Source of the DNA: Alentia gelatinosa
Taxonomy: Eukaryota > Annelida > Polychaeta > Phyllodocida > Polynoidae
Assembly: GCA_950022655.1 (NCBI GenBank)
Contig: OX465579.1
Coordinates: 74,349,193 to 74,413,192 of the forward strand
Reading direction: 5' to 3'
DNA length: 64,000 nucleotides
In this document: positions 13,030 through 23,699 of the stretch, piece after piece
Position numbering within the stretch: position 1 is the first letter of the stretch
How the letters are laid out: each line of letters begins with the position of its first letter
The notes under the pieces: model-generated
Told to the model about the DNA's origin: nothing
Databases searched by the model: none
Seen by the model: only the letters and a program-made list of their open reading frames with translations
Translations under genes and position numbers: made by a program

Positions 13030-13233
13030 CTACAAAATAAAGCCTCCAGCGTAAAAAGATCTCGAACAACATGCCGAAAAATGTTCTTCTAAACTATCCC
13101 AAAACCTGTGAAAGAGCTGGTCATGTTTGTGATGGCCCATTTTCTGCAGTAGTTTCCCCAACAAACTGACCGACTTCACAATCAGACATGCGTTATCTGC
13201 GTCCCGGGGGGAGAGTGAAAGGCCGGCAGGCAC
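13030..13233 (-). CDS. Possible unassigned exon
   Basis: An open frame on the - strand contains a protein-like run (NACLIVKSVSLLGKLLQKMG then HHKHDQLFHRF). It is preceded by a C/T-rich tract ending CGCAG (possible acceptor) and has CACAG|GTTTTG as a possible internal donor after HDQLFHR. The segment would be amphipathic helix. I recognise no family, there is no confirming neighbour exon, and the full frame to 13233 starts with GTG rather than ATG. A chance frame is quite possible. Confidence 0.18.
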   Translation of the reverse strand: MPAGLSLSPRDADNACLIVKSVSLLGKLLQKMGHHKHDQLFHRFWDSLEEHFSACCSRSFYAGGFIL

Positions 13234-14854
13234 AGGACTATCTGCTTCCTGTCACGTGATTTGCATGTTCCATCACGTGACCATTGAATAAAGAACAACA
13301 GAATGCCCACCAAGATGAACGCCTGGTATACGGGGAGCTTGCAACAATCAATAAGTAAAACTGAGTTACAAAATAAGAAAGGAAACATTACTGAAAAATG
13401 TAACCTGAAATTTTGGTAAGGTCTAGTAAAAAAGAGAAAGTTTCAGAACTGCTTTTCATTTCATCTTTTTATAACACCCAAGACTGGTGAATAGTATAAG
13501 TCATTAAACTTCTTTTTTAAAGTTTTATCTCTTTTATGATGATAATGATAAGTAATAACCCCTCCTCCTGAAACAGAAAACAGGGAATAACCAGAAAACT
13601 TGCACCTCTAGACTAAGTTTAGAAAGTGTGCTATGGATGGGGCGATGTATTGGGTATGAAATCAGATCAATAACTGTCCGTGGCGCAGGGTCCAGCGCCT
13701 TGTCTTACCGCCAGTGCTGAGGGGATAAGGCGCACACCATGCTGTAGAGCGTTGCCTCCCGATCCGTCAAATCCCGCGGTCACTCGATCGCGCTTATCGA
13801 TCCGCCATGTTTATTCAGGTGGCCACCAGGGATCTCTATTCCATAGGTAACAAGTCCCAGCAGTCAAACCGAAAGGAAGTGCTCCCCGAGACTGTAGAGC
13901 GGAGTATGTGCATGTTGTAGGTTTGTAGGTTTACATTCCAACCTTTTTACATTTCCAACCATGTACACATGTATCATCTGACGTCAATGTCAGAGGATAA
14001 TTACCTAGAAATGCCTTTTAAGAAGATAAGCGGGACTTCCAGATTTGATAGTGTATAGTGGATGACCTACTTGATGTGATTCATATAGCATAGTATTTTA
14101 TATATTCGTTTGCTGTCGATTCACATTAAATTTCTGTACTCAATTGAGATTATTATCATACATCTACAGCAGCCACATAGAACACGTTCTAATAGTTTGA
14201 AGTATAAGTGTCCTATTCATATTGTAATAGACTTAATTAGTTGTCACTGATAATCATACGTCACCTGACGACATTCGTTGAACAATGGCGTGCTTTATTA
14301 AATATATGCAGAAATCATTGATTACTCCCGTGCCAAATGCTATCGTTAAAATACATGTAGGTCTTTCATGTAGGCCTTTCTTTATGTCCGATACCTTCAG
14401 ATATCATGTTTTGTAATTTCCCTGCTTGGTGTTCCAGATTTAACGTTTTATAAGGTTTGAATTCAAAGCGATTGTATTAACTATAATGCGATATTCACTG
14501 CTGCTCTTCTGTAATGATCCATCCACACTCCCGTTTCCATGGTTACATAACAACATTGCCTGAGGGCAAGGTAATGTGACCTTCATGAGAGGACATGGCC
14601 TGTAATCAGAACATGGTCTTGTTTAGCGTCGTAATTTCCTTATGCAAAATACCAAGGTCTTGCGTGCGATACTATGAAGTCGCTGCTTCTATTAAGGCGT
14701 TGACTGTTAGGAAAGTAAGGTACACCGCTGTTTATCACTCAAGTAAAGAGGCAAGCCTGAAATGGCAAGAGATATCATTACCGATATCCTTCCACACATT
14801 CATGATGAGTAAGTCAAATGACATACATGTATATACATTTCTCCTTGCTTCTAA
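13234..14854. other. Non-coding stretch with mildly CpG-rich patch
   Basis: At 13680-13860 there is a short rise in CpG content (CCCGCGGTCACTCGATCGCG and similar), but no clear promoter element cluster or exon. The + frame from ATG 14595 to 14870 (91 codons) ends inside the MITE at 14855 and shows no protein features that I recognise. Confidence 0.35.
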
Positions 14855-15093
14855 GGCCCGGGTCCACTGAGCTCCCGATACACTACAATAGAAAGAACGG
14901 GCTTACCCCAAATTTGATTTACTGAGATATTTTTCATTTAAAAGGCCTTTATGATCATGTATTTCCGAACACAAAATCTATAGCGCATTGGAAAGTAAAC
15001 TTTAATCCTTAGCTGATGCACCCGAGTATACATCCCGAAGTATGCATCGCAAGGTCTACCGTAGGGTATCGGGAGCTCAGTGGACGCCAGGCC
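14855..15093. mobile_element. MITE copy B, PIF/Harbinger-like, TAA target duplication
   Basis: Left end GGCCCGGGTCCACTGAGCTC and right end GAGCTCAGTGGACGCCAGGCC are near-perfect inverted repeats that continue into CCCGATAC/GTATCGGG. The flanks are TAA on both sides (14852-14854 and 15094-15096). The interior has no coding capacity. It belongs with the copies at 6133 and 25057; the different subterminal sequences (ACTGAGCTC here against ACCTACTA at 6133) show that the copies are old or belong to subfamilies. Confidence 0.82.
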
Positions 15094-15096
15094 TAA

Positions 15097-15797
15097 TCCT
15101 TTTTTCTAATAATCTTTATTCATTTTTGTCGATGGACAAATCTTCCAATGAATACATGGATAGTCATATACTTGATTTATAGGTCTCTGGAATGTGGATG
15201 AAGATGACAGAATGGATGATGTTGTGACTATAGTTGATGATAACAAGAATTAGTGACGATACACACTAAGCGATGAATATTGTACTAGTTCCTGACCTTC
15301 CAATACTGGTCCAGTCCCTTTTTTCGACGTACTCTTAGGAAATATACTCGGTAATTGGTTGCATAATGTTAAATAAATGTTATAGGTACGCCTCGTTATG
15401 AACAGATCAAAACAAGCAAGACCAAACTAAGTGCCCAAAATAGGAGGATCCAACTGGCTTATAGGCAGACGACATTTAGGACATGCTGTTACAACAGGCC
15501 ATGTGACCGGCATCATGACAGCGGGATTTCCAGACGGAGTATATATGGTGTCAGTATATTCTGTTATTATTACATACCTATGTGCGAATGTCACTCAAAT
15601 ACGACCCTCTCACGGGGTTGTAGTATTTCGCAGACTGTGGCCCACTATGGTGCGCTTCGTCACACTGTAATATTCTAACGTGCATCTAGCCTAGACTCTA
15701 CTATTCGACTAGCATGCGTAATCAACGTCATCGCAACCAAAAACAACATGGGGAATGACATCGAATCGCAGCTTTAAACTCGCGATGCAGGCCCCCC
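15097..15797. other. Non-coding stretch
   Basis: No exon, repeat array or promoter cluster is recognised. A 79-codon + frame (15431-15670) has no features that set it apart from chance. Confidence 0.35.
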
Positions 15798-16034
15798 CTA
15801 ACAACTAGAAGTGCGTAGTGATCTAATATCGAGGTAGCCAACATGTGGCTTCCACGTACAATAGTTTAACTTGATCAAATATGCCAAATCTATCGGTAAT
15901 AACAACAAGCCATTCGCCTTGGTCCGCAACAGGCGATGCACAGACACGATTACGCTGGTTCCCAGGCCACACTCCTGCTGCTCTTCAATCGCATCTTTTG
16001 CTAACGGCACGCTTACAGAATAGCGGCCAAACAT
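15798..16034 (-). CDS. Hypothetical short reading frame beside an NRF1/ETS promoter-like cluster
   Basis: An ATG-initiated frame of 78 codons begins at 16034, about 36 bases beyond the NRF1 sites at 16070-16090, in the orientation a promoter there could drive. The N-terminus includes FGRYSVSVPLAKDAIEEQQE, and a possible donor (TCT|GTAAGC) lies six codons in, so the true exon may be very short. I recognise no family. The argument for it is position next to the regulatory cluster, not homology. Confidence 0.22.
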   Translation of the reverse strand: MFGRYSVSVPLAKDAIEEQQECGLGTSVIVSVHRLLRTKANGLLLLPIDLAYLIKLNYCTWKPHVGYLDIRSLRTSSC

Positions 16035-16069
16035 CCGCTGGGCGAATGACGGCCTAATTTAATACTATC

Positions 16070-16117
16070 GCGCATGCGCAACGCATGCGCAACGCGCACA
16101 TCCTGCACAACTTCCGG
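16070..16117. promoter_or_regulatory. Tandem NRF1 sites with ETS site, promoter-like
   Basis: GCGCATGCGC at 16070-16079 is a full NRF1 palindrome, followed at once by CGCATGCGC at 16082-16090. ACTTCCGG (ETS/GABP type) lies at 16110-16117. NRF1 plus ETS combinations are common in TATA-less, often bidirectional promoters of housekeeping and mitochondrial genes. A small ATG follows on the + side at 16139 but runs only four codons. The - side has a 78-codon frame. The sites are direct observation; promoter function is inferred. Confidence 0.5.
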
Positions 16118-16200
16118 TTCATAGCAGACAGTGTCAACATGGAGCGGTTGTGACTTGATGACTTGATAAATGGCGTCTTTCTGATCAAATTAAGGTATGT

Positions 16201-16259
16201 ACCTATCGCCGACGTTTGCCCCTTCGCCTGCAGCGTCGGGGCGAACGGCGGCGATAGGT
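16201..16259. repeat. Strong GC-rich hairpin
   Basis: A 22-base left arm (ACCTATCGCCGACGTTTGCC followed by CC) and a 22-base right arm (GGGGCGAACGGCGGCGATAG followed by GT) pair with only two mismatches around a 15-base loop. It lies about 85 bases past the NRF1/ETS cluster. It could be the remnant of a small palindromic element or a structured transcript segment. Confidence 0.6.
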
Positions 16260-16572
16260 GACCATGAACTAAGACATAGTTCGGCCACAGGCGTTTTCTC
16301 CTAGTACTATAGGGGACAGAACCATTGTTAGTACATGAAACAGTCACTAGGTGGTCGGGGGACAGAACCTGTATTCTGGCCCTTTGTTCTTACCAAATTC
16401 AACTGTCTTTAAATGTTTTACCATGGTTCCCTTGACTCTCTACACCAATCCCAGAGCAGGAAGATATAATGCTAAAACCCAGGACATAATGTTTTTGACA
16501 TGGAACACTTTACTTACATATGTGAGCAAGGCAAGAGTTGTGGCATTTCCCAATTGCCACTCACTTCTTCTG

Positions 16573-16630
16573 CACCTCCATTAGTGAGGAACACCTACTT
16601 TTTCACCTCCATTAGTGAAGAACACCTACT
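16573..16630 (+). repeat. 31-bp tandem duplication
   Basis: The phrase CACCTCCATTAGTGAGGAAC plus ACCTACT starts at 16573 and recurs at 16604 with one internal A/G change, giving a period of 31. The duplication is just over two copies long. Confidence 0.8.
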
Positions 16631-16639
16631 CGGAGGGCG

Positions 16640-17975
16640 TCATGGCAGCCCCCATGGATCATAGGCTATATGCCATATACTACCGGTAACTGGCCACAAT
16701 ATGCATGTTTTTTCATCCGAGTCCCCTGCATCACTCTCAAAACTAAATCTCTATTGATCTTCACAGTTTTACATACTCGCGACATTTTGGCCTGACGTGG
16801 CAGGAACTTTTTCACTATGTTGCGGTTACCACGGTGACTGGGTGCCAGAGACTGGGGCGCTCAGACATTATATACGAGCGTTTCAAGGTGCTGGGTGCCA
16901 CCTGGTGGAAAGCGGCTTAACTGCGCCCAAATGACGACCAGGCGGATATATCTAGACTCCATTGATTGATTAATGGTGCGTGAGAAGGTGCATTAGGAAC
17001 TAGCCCTACACGTCCTGCACCTCTGTGCTTTTCCATCATAGCTCAGCCTGTGCTCGGGGAGTGAAGGTGGTGTATCGTGTAAGGTGTTAACATTGAATTC
17101 TATTTCCCCAGTCTTGGCAGCTTACTTATATATCAATTCACTATTAAGGCACTAAATGGATGTTTATGGATAAATGGAATGTCAAGCTTTTCAATGTCCA
17201 TATTAGCTCCAACAGATACGGATTCTATTATAGTACCAATTGTTCAATATCATCTTGCCTTGCACGCTATAGATTTCGACATTTCCATTAGCTCGCCTCA
17301 GGCATACTTGGATTGTCTTGACCCTGGCCCAACTCGTGGTGGTAAACAGGTAAGTGCCCCACCAGGTTCAGACTTCTGCTCTTAATTGCTCCTTCAGGGC
17401 ATGTTTGTTAAATGACCAGCTACACCTCCAAGGCCGGTGGTGGATGGATGGCCCGAGGTCGATCTTATATTGATCGAGGCACCTCTAGTGTCCCCCAGAG
17501 TCGGTGCAGCACGCTGGAGGCAGTCTGAAGTATTTACTTGGTATTTCATCGATGCAGATTCCTTGTTCAAATCCTATTCACATCGAGGTTTCTTTTTGCT
17601 GCCCAGCTCTCTCAGACTTCTTATCTGTATAGATAGCTTCATAAGTATTAGCTTTTACAGAACGAAGAAGGGACGATAAAAATTAGCTTCGAGATGGGTC
17701 GGCTCTGAGAGCGACATTTTAGAGTAAAATCTTTGGAAGCGCATTCCTCAGATAAAAGACACATTTTTGTTTGTTCTGTTGTATGTTGCCATGTAACACA
17801 GACATTGACCAAGCTAAGTTTAATTTCACAACCTGTATTAGATATACGAATCTGGTGCCATAAATACATACAGACACATAAGTATGTCCATCTTTAACAC
17901 TATTCATGTTGTTCTTATTATCCCATTCTAGCACTTTGTATCTGAAAACAAGGACAGTCGGCTAATGGTAGGGGG
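16640..17975. other. Non-coding stretch
   Basis: No recognisable exon or element. Frames of 68-80 codons at 17179-17385 (+), 17437-17679 (+) and 17648-17869 (-) are within what chance gives and have no motif I recognise. Confidence 0.35.
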
Positions 17976-17979
17976 CTGG

Positions 17980-18240
17980 GGGCATCGCGGGTGGGGCTAA
18001 CCTTGGCGTGGGAGGTATCGCTGTCTAGTGTAGTAGCATCGTTAGGTGGATCCGGAGGCAGGTGTTAAGAAGACAGGTGGCGTAGGGGTGTTGCAGATGA
18101 GAGGTGTTGTGAAGGGTGAGGATGTTCGTGGGTTAGGCGAGAATGCAGGTGGTGGTAGGGAGGGAGGAGATGGTGGCACAGACCAGTGGATGGGAAGAAT
18201 TAGGCTCTGCTGGTACTTTTTATGTTGAGGATGTGTGAGT
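17980..18240. repeat. G-rich low-complexity segment
   Basis: The + strand is strongly G-rich with recurring GGTGTT, GGTGG and GGAGG phrases. The complementary strand therefore encodes long P/S/T-rich frames (18042-18446 on -), which I attribute to composition. Confidence 0.45.
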
Positions 18241-18479
18241 ACATTAACTGTGACGAACGATGGCATTGTTGTGGCTGTTAAAAGGGCAGATGATTCCAGG
18301 AGATTCAGAATGTTTACCACGTAAACATATTTTGATGGTGTGTGTCGCTGTGAAGGTTTTGGAAATGAGAGGCTGGCAGTGATGGCGAAATTTCTAGTGG
18401 TGACGATATTGGTATTGGGGGAAAACAGCGCTATAGATAGATACACGAGAACAAAGAGACTTCAGGTAGGCTCAGTCTT

Positions 18480-19180
18480 TATTCACCACCCACCTGTATA
18501 CATATCCTGGATGTTCACCTCTCTTTACACTCCCTTACCCTAACCCCACCCCAACACACAGACTCTATTCTACAGAGTCCTTTGTTTACTCCCACTTCGT
18601 CACATGGCTTCCATCTTTCTCTCGCCCCTTCCTCCTGTCACTGCCTGTTGGCTTCCTTGTTGCCCCTGCCCTCACTTTAATCTCCTGATGGTATTTCCTT
18701 ATCTGATACAGATGGCTTCCTGGTCACTTCATTCACTTACTCTTTTCACCCAGAGTCTAGCTTATTTCCATTGAAAACGGCAATCCTTCTTTTTCTTGCC
18801 ATCTTTCATTTCCGACTAACCCGTTGTGATTCCTGCGATTTGATTTCTTTATCATTTCTACCTTGAACTCTACACCGTATTCCTAATAAAACTCGCTATT
18901 TCTCTCTATTCAATCTGAAATCACTTCGTCACCGTTTTCATGTATCTGCACCCCATATCAATCGGTTTCCCTTCTTCAATATCCATATCAATGTACCTGC
19001 ATATTCTCTCAATGAGGACTTCCATCCTTTGCATGCCCCTCCAAACATTACCGAGACCCTTTGTGCCGATCTTTCTCTCCTGTACAAGATTTCCTAAGAA
19101 AACCCCGTCCGTAGCTCCTCTCAAATTCCCGTTTCCTTATCCATCCCCTCCCTCACCACACAAAGTAACCTCAGCTGTGT
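18480..19180. repeat. Pyrimidine-rich low-complexity segment
   Basis: For about 700 bases the + strand is dominated by C and T (CTCTCTTTACACTCCC, TTTCCTTATCC and similar phrases) without a fixed period. Such strand-biased tracts can be decayed minisatellites. No gene is recognised inside. Confidence 0.45.
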
Positions 19181-19427
19181 TCACTTAAAAGGTCCCTCTT
19201 TTCAGTGTTCTACCTCGACATTCACTGTATCTGTCTCTAACCCTACCTCTCATCTATTCCACGGCCCTCAAATGCCATCCACCCCACCCCAAAAGCTCCT
19301 GGTACCTAGTGACGTCACCTTATCAATCATGTTCCCTGAACGTTAGACACAAAAGGGCCATTTCCCCTTGACCTGGCCTCAGCTTCAAATACACAGCGAC
19401 TACATTAGCAGTGACTAGGTGTGCGGC

Positions 19428-19645
19428 CTGGAAGGAGTAAGGAAGATATAGATGTTTGGGTTTCATCTGTTAGACCGATCTATGTGTTTGTTCGGGAGGG
19501 GAAGGTAGATGTAGATATCATACTTTTATTTGTTATATCTAAGTGTATGTAGGAGGTAAAAGGGGGTTTATCTGTTATATCTATGTATGTTGAGGAGGAG
19601 TAAGGTAGACGTAGATACAGGAGATTTATCTCGAGGTTTTTTCTC
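19428..19645 (+). repeat. Degenerate minisatellite, unit about 45-65 bases
   Basis: Four loosely matching units share a core of the form GGAGKRGTAAGGTAGAYGTAGATA followed by ATTTGTTATATCTATGTATG-like sequence. They start near 19431, 19496, 19550 and 19595. The - frame at 19480-19827 crosses the array and is not considered coding. Confidence 0.5.
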
Positions 19646-19649
19646 GGTG

Positions 19650-20340
19650 TGTAGCAAAGGTAACGTATTCTAAGACACTGTGCAGCAAGACAATACTGAA
19701 CAAGCTGCAGAATCAAGGAAGTTTCACATCCTGTATAGCTAGCCTTCATTATGCAGCCTGGAAAATGACAGAGTGAACAGATGTGTTGCGCAAGATGAAC
19801 AACCAGATGAGAGAAAAATCTAAACAACAGCTGATTTACTGCGAGTTGCTCAGAGTTTTCCGATAAATCTACACATGTGCTGTCTTCGTCTTCTTCATCT
19901 GCTTATTGCTACACGAAAAAGATTATTTCTGTTCCCATCAGCTCTTTTAAAGTAAATCGAAGTCCGGAAAATGCAGCATTGATACGCATATTGTTCTGGG
20001 GAAAAAATTGCATTCTTATGAGGCCACACTTTGGACAAGGCTATCTGCTTTCTCTGCTATTGTCGAATGGCGTGCGAGGGGTCGGGTAAGTGGGCACAAG
20101 TGGCTCCTGGTAAACGTGTCAACCACTCGGACTAACAGCTACTGATGGCCTACTGCCAAGCCCGCCTCTCGCTTGACTGGATCCGCCCACTCCCCCGAAC
20201 TTCCAGCCACCAATCCTCTCTCTGCATGCTATATTTAGAATCATCAGGCAACACCTCTCTGGCCTCTAGTCTATGAGTGAGCATAGAGCTCATAAACAGC
20301 AGCTCGCCGTGCTCGGGTGAAAACAAAGGGTATATCGTTG
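19650..20340. other. Non-coding stretch, rising GC toward a promoter-like cluster
   Basis: No exon is recognised. The right third (20100-20340) becomes GC-richer as it approaches the NF-Y/E2F cluster at 20355. Confidence 0.35.
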
Positions 20341-20354
20341 TCACGACGGATCTG

Positions 20355-20431
20355 ATTGGCCGAGGCACTGTCAACGGCGTTGTGATTGGTGGGACTTGAT
20401 CTTTGGACGCTGTTGGCGCCATGTTGGCGGG
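20355..20431. promoter_or_regulatory. Double inverted CCAAT box plus two E2F-type sites
   Basis: ATTGG (inverted CCAAT) occurs at 20355-20359 and again exactly 30 bases on at 20385-20389. TTGGCGCC (20413-20420) and TTGGCGGG (20424-20431) follow. The GCGCCATGTTGG between them also resembles a YY1 site. Paired NF-Y sites about three helical turns apart next to E2F sites are the known layout of cell-cycle promoters in animals. The - frame beginning at the ATG 20422 falls within the cluster and is unlikely to be the product. The direction of transcription and the target gene are not visible. Confidence 0.5.
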
Positions 20432-20439
20432 TGGATGAT

Positions 20440-22890
20440 TGAGGAGGTCATGTTGACCCGGGCTTGGGCGTGTGATGAGAGAGTGGGAGAGACATGAGAA
20501 CTGCTAAGCCTTATCAGTACTCAATGTCCAATGAGCGTGCAACTGGCCACTAGTGATGTTTGCATGTCTGTCTGTTCTATTGTATCTATATGTCTATATG
20601 CCCTTCATGCTGGGCAACTAACACAAAACACACAGTTTTATCATGATCTAGCATTTGCCACATACATACAAATGTCGCAGTCTAATTACTCCTTCGCTTG
20701 TATACATATATCAATGTAGAATCGTTATTATATCAATGACATTCCAAGCATCAAAGGCTACTTGAAATGGAGTTCTACCCATACCTGTACATTACTGCTG
20801 TGGTCCAAGAGGGATTAGATCAATATGATATCCATTCATGGAGATTAATATCTGTTTACGTAATACGGAATTATACCTGCATATATCGTATTTGCACCTA
20901 TGACTCCCTCGTAAATCTTTGGTATAGTTTGAAAGGCATATCCTACATTTAGCTGTGGCGCCACCTGGTGATTTTCAAATATTCACATCTATCCATTGAA
21001 ATTGGTATTTTGTGGCGTACTCCTAACCCAAAAGTGCAAAATTTGTTTAGTATCACCAAACCCAATAGGTGAAATAGGTTCATTCTCATTTGCTTGATTT
21101 ATATAGGAAATGTACCGAGAAATATGGCTTTCTTCAATATTTTAAAGAATAAAATCGTTGACCTATATTTTTCAAAATTCAAATGTGTAGTACTACAAAT
21201 TTGGTATATTCTGTGTGACTCCGGTTTTACTATGTGAAAAGCAAATTTTTAGAATTTCTATATAATCTATTATAATATTATCATTATTTTAATTTCTAAA
21301 TCAAAAACTAGCACGGTGAACCCCATTTCTTAATTTGGCAGTGTGCTCTATAACAATTGAAGATCATCATATTCAATTTTCAGGGAATTGACATGGGTCT
21401 TACTTTTCAAATTAGATTGTCCGATATGCCTTTAAAGGGAAGCATGTGTTTTTTATGTATGTTTTAGTATATAGGGAGAATGCAGTGTGAATTGAATGTA
21501 AAGATATCAAATGGCGAACAGGTATTTTAAGAATACCGAGTATTATGGATAGTTAGAAAATGCAAGCCTTCCCTGAATAGCATTTGATCTTGACTAAGAC
21601 GCAGAAGATCCTGCAGAGTAATGGACATTTAATATGACACACTGTACATTTTCTAATAATGATAACCGTTTTTCTTGTTCACATGGAAGTATGTTGGTGC
21701 ATCATGAATCATGTGTATCCTCTGCTTTTATATCCAGACACACTATAGCCCTGCCCATATTCCACAAACGCTCCCGAGTGCCTCGCGTTGTTTATCATCC
21801 TCATCTCATAGGTTCGATCTTCCAATGATATGACCCTGAGTGTTACTACAACGTATAACACCATTAACCACCCCTTTTCATATGTCAAAGCCCAAAATAT
21901 GATATGAAATTGTTGCCTTCTTATCTCAAATGTTTACATGTGTGATGTAATTGGAAGACCATTACTTTCAACTACCTTGTAAATGCAGACTATGCTATTG
22001 CTCATGGTGGGCACATCCTGAATGCCATTTCTTCACCTCAGCCTTTTCGTATGATCAACTGGTAAACTACACCATTGCTACATGAATGTCAGTCACTGAC
22101 ACGTATTTTGAAGGTTGTGACCGGATGACAGGTTGTTCCATAGGGACATGTCAACTGTCAACAGGGTTCAGTTCCTAAAACCCCCACTCCGTCTCCAACC
22201 CCAATAGTAGAATCAGAAATATGTCTGGCAGACAACTGAAGCCTCAGACATAACTGATGGGACCACATGCCGTGTTCCTCTGTCTTGGACACGTTAAATA
22301 TAAAATTAGAATAGACCTAGTAAAATCTTAATTTTTCACATCAGTTTCTCGTACTCATTTTATAGGAACCGGCCCTCCACACTGAGGTGGGTGATAATCA
22401 GGGAGAGCACGTCCTGAGACGCTGCTGCCGCCTACCGGTTAACATAGATCTATGGCTGAGCAGATTTCCGCGCACTTCATGAATTACCAATTAGCTGGCA
22501 TGTTGCTCGGGGAGGCCGTGGGCTGGGTGTGAGACTCCTGACATGTGAGGGTAGAGGATAGGTCTCAGTGTGTGTGTGAGTGTGTGTGGGGGGTGGGGTA
22601 GAGGAGTCCTCCTTTCACAGTCTCCCAGCAGATTCTTCGTGTCTCTTGGACGTAGTATTTGTCTCTACAGCAAGTCAGTCTCCTGACATATCGGAACAGG
22701 AAGTCGTACTAGATTTGTGCGGAAAACAGGGGAATTTTCAAAGAAATTTACGGCCACACCACTTATACATTGAGAGTGGGGGGAGGAAAATGTTGGCGTT
22801 AAATGAGCTTCATTGTCATATCTCCTTCCGCTCTAAGCTGTAGTGTTGTGTGAATTCAAGGTTGATGGGACTGACACATCAGACCCTTTC
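20440..22890. other. Non-coding, mostly AT-rich stretch
   Basis: No exon is recognised. 20950-21450 is very AT-rich. 22380-22570 is more GC-rich and ends in a short GT microsatellite (GTGTGTGTGAGTGTGTGTGG near 22570). Frames in it (20531, 20767, 21634, 22580 on +) are short and unremarkable. Confidence 0.4.
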
Positions 22891-22894
22891 TAGA

Positions 22895-23355
22895 TTTACA
22901 CCAGCACCCCGGCAGTCCCGGCAATGGATTTCGGCACAATCCTAACTCGACTTGGTACTTTTATCCCGTTTTTATGGTAATTGCCCACTCAGCCCCCTAC
23001 ATCCCGTCGACTTAAGCCCCACCGCGGCGAGTTGAGACCTTCGTAGGTGGACCTAACTCGACCTAACTCGTCCAGCTAGGGCCAAGACGAAATAGGACGA
23101 CTTAGGATCTCACCCCGACGGATTACGGAAGTGTCCCGTCTACATAGGTCGACTTAGGGCAGTCCCGACCAGATAGGACTTCCATGGTATTTTTATTGGT
23201 TTTTCTTCACTCGGCCCTAAATATTCCGTTGACTTAAGTCAAGTTAAGTCGAGTTAAGATTGCCGGGCCCGACAACTTAGGCCCTATTACGGCCGTTTCC
23301 AATCGAGATGAGTCGACTTGCGCCGAATTACAGCAGTTCCTAACCAAATCTGTTG
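22895..23355. repeat. Degenerate repeat element rich in TCGACTTAGG-type phrases
   Basis: The words CGACTTAGG, CGACTTAAG, CTCGACTT and their variants recur many times. A longer unit repeats about 225 bases apart: a TTTTTATGGTAATTGCCCACTC phrase near 22970 and a TTTTTATTGGTTTTTCTTCACTC phrase near 23195, each followed by GGCCC/GCCCC and a CCGTYGACTTAAG word. The two outer ends show weak inverted similarity, so it may be one decayed element. A further short piece with the same words lies at 23650-23705. Confidence 0.5.
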
Positions 23356-23376
23356 GGGTTTCACAGAGATGCCTAC

Positions 23377-23500
23377 GTATATATATCTATATATATGATA
23401 TAAAATACAATTGTTCTTTCCCATAATTCACTATTCTATAACAAAAGTGAATGTTTTTGATAAAAAAAAAATAAAAAAAAAATAAAACATTCATCAAACT
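23377..23500. repeat. AT microsatellite and A-rich tract
   Basis: TATATATATCTATATATATG at about 23379 is a short imperfect TA repeat. A run of A with single T interruptions follows at 23461-23485. Confidence 0.7.
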
Positions 23501-23699
23501 TTCCTGTTTACAACCATTTACAGTTGATCACCTTCTCCGGTGTTTAGCATTTATTTCATTCAAAGTATTGTCTGTCTGTGCCTGTTGGAAGTTCAATGAA
23601 TATCCCAACCACCTAGGACCACCTACATCCCCATAGGCCTAATGCTATCCGTAATCCAAGTCGACTTAGGATTCACAATCCCGACGACCTAGGACCTCC

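Noticed and set aside
18042..18446. 134-codon P/S/T-rich - frame
   Set aside because: Lies opposite a G-rich low-complexity segment; no domain, no splice or promoter evidence.
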